From positions 1 to 6,387 of the forward strand of contig CAJOQO010000319.1 of the NCBI GenBank assembly GCA_905236545.1: a stretch of 6,387 nucleotides of DNA, in the 5' to 3' direction. Made by a program: the position numbers and the translations under genes. Positions 1-4,094 of the stretch are shown here, one piece after another (the first letter of the stretch is position 1; each line of letters starts with the position of its first letter). A model generated the notes under the pieces. The model was not told the origin of the DNA. It made no database searches and saw only the letters and a program-made list of their open reading frames with translations. This stretch comes from an uncultured Lachnospiraceae bacterium (lineage in GTDB: Bacteria > Bacillota > Clostridia > Lachnospirales > Lachnospiraceae).

Positions 1-1
1 C

Positions 2-1072
2 TACATAGTTCCCTGTGTACAGGCCTGTGCCGTTTACGAGAACAAGTACCTTCTCGGGACTTCCATGGCACGTCCGGTCATAGCAAAGCGCCTTGTGGAG
101 ATAGCCCGGAAGGAAGGGGCAACGGCCATATGCCACGGTGCCACCGGCAAGGGAAATGACCAGATCCGTTTTGAACTCGGCATCAAGGCTCTCGCCCCCG
201 ACCTGAAAGTGATCGCCCCCTGGCGCATGACCGATATATGGACGATGCAGAGCCGCGAGGATGAGATCGATTACTGCAAGAGCCATGGAATCAATCTTCC
301 CTTCTCCATGGGAAAGGGATATTCTCGCGACCGCAACCTGTGGCATATCAGCCACGAAGGGCTGGAGCTTGAGGATCCGTCCCAGGCACCCAATTATGAT
401 TCCCTTCTGGTTCTCTCCGTCACCCCGCAGCAGGCGCCCGACGAGGAGACCGAGGTTACCATGACATTTGAGAAGGGCATTCCGAAGACCATTAACGGAA
501 AAGCGATGAAGGTTTCCGACATTATCCGTACGCTCAATGAACTCGGCGGCAAGAATGGCATCGGCATTATCGACATCGTGGAGAACCGTGTGGTCGGCAT
601 GAAGAGCCGCGGCGTCTATGAGACTCCCGGCGGGACGATTCTGATGGCGGCCCATGACCAGCTCGAGGAGCTGTGCCTTGACCGTGAAACCATGGAAAAC
701 AAGAAGCGCCTTGCCAGCCAGCTCGCTCAGACGGTCTACGAAGGAAAATGGTTCACTCCGCTCAGGGAGGCGATCCAGGCATTTATCGAATCAACCCAGC
801 AGTTTGTGACCGGCGAGGTAAAGTTCAAGCTCTACAAGGGCAATATCATCAAGAACGGAACGACGAGTCCCTACTCTCTCTACAATGAGTCGCTTGCATC
901 CTTCACCACCGGCGATCTGTACGACCACCACGACGCAGAAGGATTCATTACACTCTTCGGCCTTCCGCTGAAGGTCCGTGCCATGAAGCTGCAGGAAACC
1001 GCGAAGACGCATTTCATGGGCAAGATCAATGGCATGATCAGCGAGATGCAGGGGTATGGAAAGGAAAAGTAA
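2..1072 (+). CDS. argG: Argininosuccinate synthase, C-terminal part (5' end outside window)
   Basis: Argininosuccinate synthase joins citrulline and aspartate using ATP, in the cytoplasm, giving argininosuccinate in the arginine pathway. The reading frame is open from base 2, so the gene runs in from the left edge. About 356 codons are visible where the family usually has about 400, so the first 40-50 residues, including the SGGLDTS ATP-binding loop, are missing. Recognisable segments are ENKYLLGTSMARP at the start, the signature HGATGKGNDQIRFE (visible residues 45-58), YSRDRNLWHISHEG, LEDP, TPQQAPDEE and RGVYETPGGT. The ATG at 65 is the internal Met of the conserved GTSMARP segment, not the start. 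The C-terminus looks intact and ends in TAA. Nothing is broken in the visible part. No canonical terminator with a T-run follows; a structured region begins within about 30 bases. Identification is secure. Confidence 0.97.
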   Translation, partial: YIVPCVQACAVYENKYLLGTSMARPVIAKRLVEIARKEGATAICHGATGKGNDQIRFELGIKALAPDLKVIAPWRMTDIWTMQSREDEIDYCKSHGINLPFSMGKGYSRDRNLWHISHEGLELEDPSQAPNYDSLLVLSVTPQQAPDEETEVTMTFEKGIPKTINGKAMKVSDIIRTLNELGGKNGIGIIDIVENRVVGMKSRGVYETPGGTILMAAHDQLEELCLDRETMENKKRLASQLAQTVYEGKWFTPLREAIQAFIESTQQFVTGEVKFKLYKGNIIKNGTTSPYSLYNESLASFTTGDLYDHHDAEGFITLFGLPLKVRAMKLQETAKTHFMGKINGMISEMQGYGKEK

Positions 1073-1180
1073 ACGTTACTATTCATGGTTCCTTTCCCAC
1101 AGACCGTGAACCGTCTGCGCTGCCGCGCATCCGCCTGTGCTTCGCAGCTTCTGTTCCCGGTTGTGGGGAAGTTCCCGCTT

Positions 1181-1259
1181 CGTGGCCAGGATCTGAGCTT
1201 TGTACTGCCGCTTACAGGCAAGCCTGACGCGTCAGATACAAAGACTCAGATCGGCCGTG
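1181..1259. other. Long imperfect inverted repeat, possible structured RNA
   Basis: GATCTGAGCTTTGTA (1190-1204) pairs with TACAAAG-A-CTCAGATC (1237-1252), giving a 15-bp helix with one bulged A. Below it, CGTGGCC (1181-1187) can pair with GGCCGTG (1253-1259) across a 2-nt bulge, using two G-U pairs. The enclosed 32 bases can form two small hairpins, TGCC/GGCA (1206-1209 and 1217-1220) and the perfect palindrome CTGACGCGTCAG (1224-1235). The whole therefore resembles a three-way junction. No T-run follows, so it is not a standard terminator. I do not recognise it as a known riboswitch or RNA family. It could also be a small repeat element. Confidence 0.55.
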
Positions 1260-1308
1260 AATAGAGTAACAGAAAAGCAGATAATCTCAGACAAACCGGG
1301 AAAGGCGA

Positions 1309-1337
1309 TTGCGCCATATCGCATTTTGTGCTAGTAT
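1309..1337 (+). promoter_or_regulatory. Candidate sigma-A promoter with extended -10, ahead of the small membrane protein gene
   Basis: TTGCGC (1309-1314) is followed after 17 bases by TAGTAT (1332-1337), and TGC directly precedes the latter as an extended -10. An overlapping TATAAC at 1335-1340 is an alternative -10. Transcription would begin near 1344, leaving a leader of about 265 nt that contains the 12-nt repeat array before the membrane protein start at 1609. This is a sequence match only. Confidence 0.45.
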
Positions 1338-1375
1338 AACGAGGTGTTGTGATTTCATGAGAGACTGATCCGGCT

Positions 1376-1495
1376 GTGAGGACAATCCGTCTCATAGTCG
1401 GCCTCTTGATCGGTTTCATGATCGGTCTCGCGACCGGTCTCACGACCGGTCTCATGATCAGCGTATCTCCTCTTCAGGACAGGTCATTCGGATGA
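1376..1495 (+). CDS. Speculative 39-aa glycine-zipper membrane peptide, GTG start
   Basis: Starting at GTG 1376 and ending at TGA 1493-1495, this frame reads through the 12-nt array. It gives a basic N-terminus (MRTIR), a hydrophobic run of about 22 residues with Gly every fourth position (residues 9, 13, 17, 21 and 25; GLLIGFMIGLATG), and a polar tail with Asp and Arg. That pattern fits a single membrane helix with a glycine-zipper face. Against it, the start is GTG with no visible Shine-Dalgarno sequence, and any 12-nt repeat without stops yields a four-residue repeat. I give no function and list it only because the hydrophobic run matches a membrane span so well. Confidence 0.15.
   Translation: MRTIRLIVGLLIGFMIGLATGLTTGLMISVSPLQDRSFG
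1388..1459. repeat. Tandem array of six 12-nt units
   Basis: Six consecutive 12-nt units have the approximate consensus GGTCTCATGATC: CGTCTCATAGTC, GGCCTCTTGATC, GGTTTCATGATC, GGTCTCGCGACC, GGTCTCACGACC and GGTCTCATGATC. Units differ by one to four bases, so the array is degenerate but clear. Because 12 is a multiple of three and no unit supplies a stop, several frames stay open across it. This produces spurious low-complexity ORFs, including RPxxRPxx on the minus strand. Confidence 0.9.
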
Positions 1496-1608
1496 GTACG
1501 GGATGACCGATGAAATGGAAAGAATTGATCTGAATTGAAATGAAATGAGCTGCGCTGCACGGCATGAACGATACGGGCACACTGCCCTGGAAATGGAGTG
1601 GAAATAAC

Positions 1609-1866
1609 ATGAGTCAGGCTAAGGTCGACAGGAATAAAGAGCAGAAAAGAAATGTCAAGAAGATCATGGCGAAGGAGAAAAGAAACTGGATGCTTACCCA
1701 GATCTTTCTGATCGCGATCGCCGCGGTCGTGGTAATCTGGATCATCTTCGCCCTCTTCCAGGCGATTAAAGCTCCTTCCACCGATACCGCCAATGTGCAG
1801 GTTTCAAACTACACCATCGACAATTCCGCGCTTGAGGACTATCTCAACAAGCTCGAAGATCTCTGA
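1609..1866 (+). CDS. Small single-pass membrane protein, function unknown (85 aa)
   Basis: I chose the ATG at 1609 (MSQAKVDRNKEQK) because GGAG lies at 1595-1598, ten bases upstream; the in-frame ATG at 1564 has no such site. The first 27 residues are strongly basic and probably form a cytoplasmic helix. Residues 28-50 are a hydrophobic helix rich in Ile, Val and Ala. A short acidic, Ser/Thr/Asn-containing tail of about 35 residues (ending YLNKLEDL) would lie outside. The positive-inside rule gives an N-in topology. The MSxAKVDRxKExK opening resembles short conserved hypothetical proteins I recall from Lachnospiraceae, though none has a role known to me. It may share transcription with argG or use the promoter near 1309. 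The last codons and the stop lie in the first unit of the 21-nt repeat array. It is very likely a real gene, with unknown function. Confidence 0.82.
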   Translation: MSQAKVDRNKEQKRNVKKIMAKEKRNWMLTQIFLIAIAAVVVIWIIFALFQAIKAPSTDTANVQVSNYTIDNSALEDYLNKLEDL

Positions 1867-1964
1867 TCAGGATCTGCTGATCCCTGAAAAGAATCTGTAG
1901 ATCTCTGATCAGGATCTGCAGATCTATGGAAAAACCTGTAGTTCTCTGAAAAGAATCTGTAGTT
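1861..1964. repeat. Tandem array of five ~21-nt units overlapping the stop codon
   Basis: Five units of 20-21 nt start at 1861, 1882, 1903, 1924 and 1944. Units 1 and 3 are the CTCTGATCAGGATCTGC type, and units 2 and 5 the CTGAAAAGAATCTGTAG type. Unit 4 is one base shorter and more diverged. Units 1 and 3, with their flanks, share 21 identical bases at a 42-nt offset (1857-1877 and 1899-1919). The array begins in the last coding codon of the small membrane protein, whose TGA stop (1864-1866) is part of unit 1. It also contains the palindromes CTGATCAG and GATCTGCAGATC. Confidence 0.85.
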
Positions 1965-1978
1965 TATAAAACCGCACC

Positions 1979-2086
1979 AGAAAGCCGGTTCAGTCAGAAA
2001 TCATGGCCAGAAATGATGACCAGGAATCATGGTCAGAAATGATGACCGGGAAAAATGGAAATCAGGCAAATCTGAACCGGCTTTCT
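1979..2086. repeat. 15-bp perfect inverted repeat enclosing a 78-nt repeat-filled spacer
   Basis: AGAAAGCCGGTTCAG (1979-1993) has its exact reverse complement CTGAACCGGCTTTCT at 2072-2086. The arms have a GC core with A-rich and T-rich outer ends, as in bidirectional clostridial terminators, and they sit downstream of the membrane protein gene and beyond the 3' end of the convergent degV. The spacer is far longer than a terminator loop and is filled mostly with 13-nt repeats. No target-site duplication was seen outside the arms, so a transposable origin is unsupported. A terminator whose loop has expanded is my preferred reading. Confidence 0.6.
1995..2046. repeat. Tandem array of four 13-nt units
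   Basis: The four units are CAGAAATCATGGC, CAGAAATGATGAC, CAGGAATCATGGT and CAGAAATGATGAC. Units 2 and 4 are identical and units 1 and 3 differ at two positions, giving a higher-order period of 26 nt. The array lies wholly inside the inverted repeat at 1979-2086. Confidence 0.88.
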
Positions 2087-2104
2087 CCGGACGGACAATC
2101 GAAA

Positions 2105-2144
2105 AGCGGCTATGCAAGAGCGTATTTGCTCCTGTGCAGCCGCT
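2105..2144 (-). terminator. Hairpin, possible terminator for degV
   Basis: AGCGGCT (2105-2111) pairs with AGCCGCT (2138-2144). The stem continues as GCA/TGC (2114-2116 and 2135-2137) and GAGC/GCTC (2118-2121 and 2128-2131) around the loop GTATTT, with small bulges. Read on the minus strand, the stem runs into TTTTCGATT, a short T-run. It lies about 135 bases past the degV stop. The T-run is weak, so termination is plausible rather than certain. Confidence 0.42.
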
Positions 2145-2279
2145 GTCTCTATCTGCAGATCCGATATCGCCAATTCAATAAATTCCTGTGATAGTTCACT
2201 CAGTTCCTGCAGAATTATATGTGTGCTTCAATCAGAATCCTCTGTGAAGGAGAAAGCGAAAACATATCGCTCAAAGCTT

Positions 2280-3119
2280 TTACAGCACCATGATAATGCC
2301 GCCGTCGTTTGCATACATGGAAGTACACCCGCGGCCATTTTCCATAAAATACCCTTTCGCTTTCACACGCTCCCTGATCGCGTCCAGCACCATCTGCCCG
2401 CGCTCCGGATTGTTCGTATGGGAAACGGCGATCTCCTTGTCCTGCATGTGAGTTGCGGACTCCGCGGCCATCTCGACCATCTTGACCAGCGCCTTGTTGA
2501 TCCCGCGGGCCTGTCCCACCTGCTGGATCTCGCCTTCCGGCGTGGACGTACAGATCGGCTTGATCTTCAGCGCCGTGGCGACAATTGCTTTGAAATTTGA
2601 CAGTCTTCCGTTCTTGCGCAGGGTATCCAGGGACTCGAGCACAAACCATGTTACCTGGCTCTCGATGTAGGCGTCAACCTTCTCGATAATCTCCTCAAAT
2701 GAAAAACCGGCCTCTTCATACTCCGCGATCTTGCGTCCGATCAGAGTCTCCCCGATGGAGGCGGACTTGGAGTCAAAGACATGAATCTTCTTTTCGGGAT
2801 GCTCCTCGAGCGCCATCGTCCTTCCGACCTCTGCGCTGTTGTAGGATCCGGAAAGCGCTCCGGACAGTGTCACCGCATAAAGATGGTCAAAGTCCCTGTC
2901 AAAGCAGCTCTTATAGTACTGCGGGGAGGGACACGCGCTCTTCGGACAGTTCGGACTCTCCTTCACCCGTCTCAGAAACTCTTTCTGGTCAAATGTCTCA
3001 TCGTCCACAAAATGATACTGGTCTACATCCATCGTCAGGGGGGCCGACATAAAATGCCCCGACGCTTTCATGTCCGCGGTCAGCTCTCCACAACTGTCAA
3101 TCACAACCAGATAACTCAT
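2280..3119 (-). CDS. DegV family fatty-acid-binding protein (279 aa)
   Basis: DegV-family (FakB-like) proteins bind a fatty acid and, in species with the kinase FakA, present it for phosphorylation so that outside fatty acids enter phospholipid synthesis. This protein shows the fold from end to end: an N-terminal strand with DSCGEL (DSTADL in many relatives), PLTMDVD, the SACPSPQYY segment (residues 61-69), TLSGALSGSYNSA (84-96), DSKSASIGE (116-124), LESLDTLRKNGRLS (161-174), a KPI motif and a C-terminal GG motif. The length is typical. I chose ATG 3119 (MSYLVVIDS) because GAGGTG at 3131-3126 lies six bases upstream; the in-frame GTG at 3128 would fall inside that site. The gene stands alone, with a promoter and dyad symmetries upstream. 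No fakA-type kinase gene is in the window, so the fatty-acid role is inferred from the family and the ligand is unknown. Confidence 0.93.
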   Translation of the reverse strand: MSYLVVIDSCGELTADMKASGHFMSAPLTMDVDQYHFVDDETFDQKEFLRRVKESPNCPKSACPSPQYYKSCFDRDFDHLYAVTLSGALSGSYNSAEVGRTMALEEHPEKKIHVFDSKSASIGETLIGRKIAEYEEAGFSFEEIIEKVDAYIESQVTWFVLESLDTLRKNGRLSNFKAIVATALKIKPICTSTPEGEIQQVGQARGINKALVKMVEMAAESATHMQDKEIAVSHTNNPERGQMVLDAIRERVKAKGYFMENGRGCTSMYANDGGIIMVL

Positions 3120-3195
3120 ACCTCTCACCTCTTAGTGTAAATAATCCGTGCAGGCAGTCTATGAATATCGAAGAAGAATCTGATAAAAGAATTCT

Positions 3196-3207
3196 ATACG
3201 CACGTAT
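3196..3207. promoter_or_regulatory. Short palindrome ATACG-CA-CGTAT in the degV leader
   Basis: A 12-nt dyad with 5-bp arms and a 2-nt spacer lies about 50 bases downstream of the predicted degV transcription start. It could be a further regulator site, or it could be chance. No other evidence supports it. Confidence 0.2.
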
Positions 3208-3239
3208 GATAAACTCATGCCGAATATCCGGAGTTCATC

Positions 3240-3269
3240 ATGTAGTTTTAAATACTACATTCATAGTAT
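3240..3269. promoter_or_regulatory. Two overlapping dyads at the degV promoter, candidate operator
   Basis: ATGTAGT (3240-3246) and ACTACAT (3254-3260) form a dyad with a 7-nt AT-only spacer. ATACTA (3252-3257) and TAGTAT (3264-3269) form a second dyad with a 6-nt spacer. The second covers the -10 box and the first covers the predicted start site and early leader. Dyads in this position are typical of repressor sites, but I recognise no specific regulator. The sites do not match the FapR or FabT consensus as I know them. Confidence 0.4.
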
Positions 3270-3293
3270 AGCACACCTGCTGCAGTATGAAAA
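3265..3293 (-). promoter_or_regulatory. Promoter for the DegV gene
   Basis: On the minus strand TTTTCA (3293-3288) is followed after 17 bases by TATACT (3270-3265), with TG one base upstream of the -10 as an extended element. Transcription would start near 3258, giving a leader of about 140 nt before the ATG. The fit to a vegetative sigma-A promoter is good, and its position matches the only gene reading away from it. Confidence 0.62.
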
Positions 3294-3354
3294 GTGAAAA
3301 AACGATGTAATACGCCGTCATAAGCGGCACCAAAAACATATCTCAGCGGAAAAG

Positions 3355-3439
3355 CGGGAATTGCGAAAAACAGAAATTGAGGGGAATCAGGAATTACCTG
3401 AAATCGGGAATTGCGGGAAACCGGGAATTGTGTGAAAAT
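3355..3439. repeat. Tandem array of about five 17-nt units upstream of the DUF5721 gene
   Basis: Units of 16-18 nt begin at 3355, 3371, 3388, 3405 and 3422. The best-conserved form is CGGGAATTGCG followed by GAAA-like sequence. Units 1, 4 and 5 share CGGGAATTG, while units 2 and 3 are diverged (CAGAAATTG and CAGGAATTA). The array ends two bases before the AAAAAGGAGG ribosome-binding stretch of the next gene, so most or all of the leader of that gene may be made of repeats. No convincing plus-strand promoter was identified between 3129 and 3457. Confidence 0.75.
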
Positions 3440-3457
3440 GAAAAAGGAGGTACACGC

Positions 3458-3940
3458 ATGCTTGCATTAAAAATATCAGACACCAGAAGCTTCATGGCAA
3501 AGCTTCTCACGGGTGATACATTCGATTCCTTTTTGTTCTCTGAAGGATCCCTGACTACCTTCACCACCTTTTCCATCGACGGAACCTGGCATCCGGAGTA
3601 CTTTGGCGAAGAAGCGGACGGCGGGATCCCAACGCTGACCTGGAAGCTGATCCGGCCGCGCATCTTTGATCTGATCAAGGGAACGCACACGCCTCTTCAC
3701 CTGCGGATCGTTCTGAAGCTCGCCGACTATAATGTGAAAAGCCTTCTCCAGCAGGCCGGCCTCCCACTGCAGAAGGAGCAGGTCGACGGACTGTTCCTCA
3801 ACCTCGCCTACTCCAGGGAGGATGTGACTCTTACGACAGGAACCTCCCTTAAGATCTTTACCCTGGACAAATCCCTGGACCGGGTCTGGGACGATATGGT
3901 GCGCCGTTTTCTCCAGACACGGGGAATCGAAGTCCACTGA
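3458..3940 (+). CDS. DUF5721 family protein (160 aa)
   Basis: The start is ATG 3458 (MLALKISDTRSFMAKLL), seven bases after a perfect AAGGAGG at 3444-3450. An in-frame upstream ATG-started extension from 3377 would be repeat-derived and lacks its own site. Features match what I recall of the DUF5721 family, common in Lachnospiraceae: MAKLLTGDTFDSFL near the N-terminus, F-TFSIDG, a W--IRP-IF-LIKG--TPL segment, IVLKLADYNV, GLFLNLAY, TTGTSLKIFTLDKSL and a final WDDMVRRFL. There is no signal peptide or membrane span, so it is probably cytoplasmic. The biochemical role is unknown to me; conservation and the dedicated ribosome binding site argue for a real protein. It sits alone on its strand between degV (divergent) and htpG (convergent). 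Its final nine codons and stop are duplicated just downstream. Confidence 0.88.
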   Translation: MLALKISDTRSFMAKLLTGDTFDSFLFSEGSLTTFTTFSIDGTWHPEYFGEEADGGIPTLTWKLIRPRIFDLIKGTHTPLHLRIVLKLADYNVKSLLQQAGLPLQKEQVDGLFLNLAYSREDVTLTTGTSLKIFTLDKSLDRVWDDMVRRFLQTRGIEVH

Positions 3941-4017
3941 TCGTTCCCACCGAATCAATCTTTTTTGTCCGGACGCAGGGAATCGAAGTACGCTGATCGT
4001 TCCCACCGAATCAATCT
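3912..4017 (+). repeat. 56-nt-spaced direct duplication of the 3' end of the DUF5721 gene
   Basis: Bases 3912-3961 recur at 3968-4017 with 45 of 50 positions identical by eye. The first copy holds the last codons and stop (TRGIEVH, TGA); the second encodes TQGIEVR and TGA in a shifted frame and is not translated from this gene. Each copy can form the same imperfect hairpin, GGGAA-T-CGA with TCGTTCCC, around a 10-nt loop. Both mismatches inside that hairpin fall in the loop. T6 (3961-3966) separates the copies and may help termination after the first. Confidence 0.85.
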
Positions 4018-4032
4018 AGTCTTTCATGCGGG

Positions 4033-4072
4033 CAGCGCAGATCTCCGCCCGTGCCGGCAGATCTCTGCGCTG
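4033..4072. terminator. Hairpin between convergent DUF5721 and htpG genes, possible terminator
   Basis: CAGCGCAGA (4033-4041) pairs perfectly with TCTGCGCTG (4064-4072). The stem can continue as TCT/AGA and CCG/CGG past a 2-nt bulge. It lies about 20 bases beyond the htpG stop on the minus strand and after the plus-strand gene, where a shared terminator is expected. Neither side has a strong T-run, so its activity is uncertain. Confidence 0.45.
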
Positions 4073-4094
4073 ATCATCCCATCATTCTATTTCC

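Larger units (their letters stand above)
1073..1608. other. Intergenic region between argG and the small membrane protein gene
   Basis: This 536-base gap holds no convincing conventional gene. It contains short GC-rich inverted repeats just after argG (CAGAC/GTCTG at 1100-1104 and 1113-1117; GCGC/GCGC at 1117-1120 and 1125-1128), the large fold-back element at 1181-1259, a promoter-like pair at 1309-1337, an array of 12-nt repeats at 1388-1459, and a purine-rich stretch rich in GAAATG from about 1510 to 1555. No T-run typical of an intrinsic terminator was found after argG. Confidence 0.7.

Noticed and set aside
1246..1455. Minus-strand 69-aa ORF with RPxxRPxx repeats
   Set aside because: Its first third is only the reverse reading of the 12-nt array, the rest has no recognisable features, and no convincing ribosome site was seen.
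1564..1608. Upstream in-frame ATG of the small membrane protein
   Set aside because: No ribosome site precedes it, while ATG 1609 has GGAG upstream and a family-like MSQAKVDR start.
1388..2046. CRISPR array
   Set aside because: Repeat units are 12-21 nt and directly adjacent without unique spacers, and no cas genes are present.
2003..2191. Plus-strand 62-aa ORF across the 13-nt repeats and the next hairpin
   Set aside because: It consists of repeats and hairpin arms, has no ribosome binding site, and resembles no protein I know.
2112..2600. Plus-strand 162-aa ORF overlapping degV
   Set aside because: Most of it is the antisense of degV, which has clear family motifs; the rest is hairpin sequence.
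3120..3128. GTG start three codons upstream for DegV
   Set aside because: It lies inside the GAGGTG ribosome site; the fold begins at MSYLVVIDS.
3377..3457. N-terminal extension of the DUF5721 protein
   Set aside because: It is translated from the 17-nt repeats, and the perfect AAGGAGG site points to ATG 3458.
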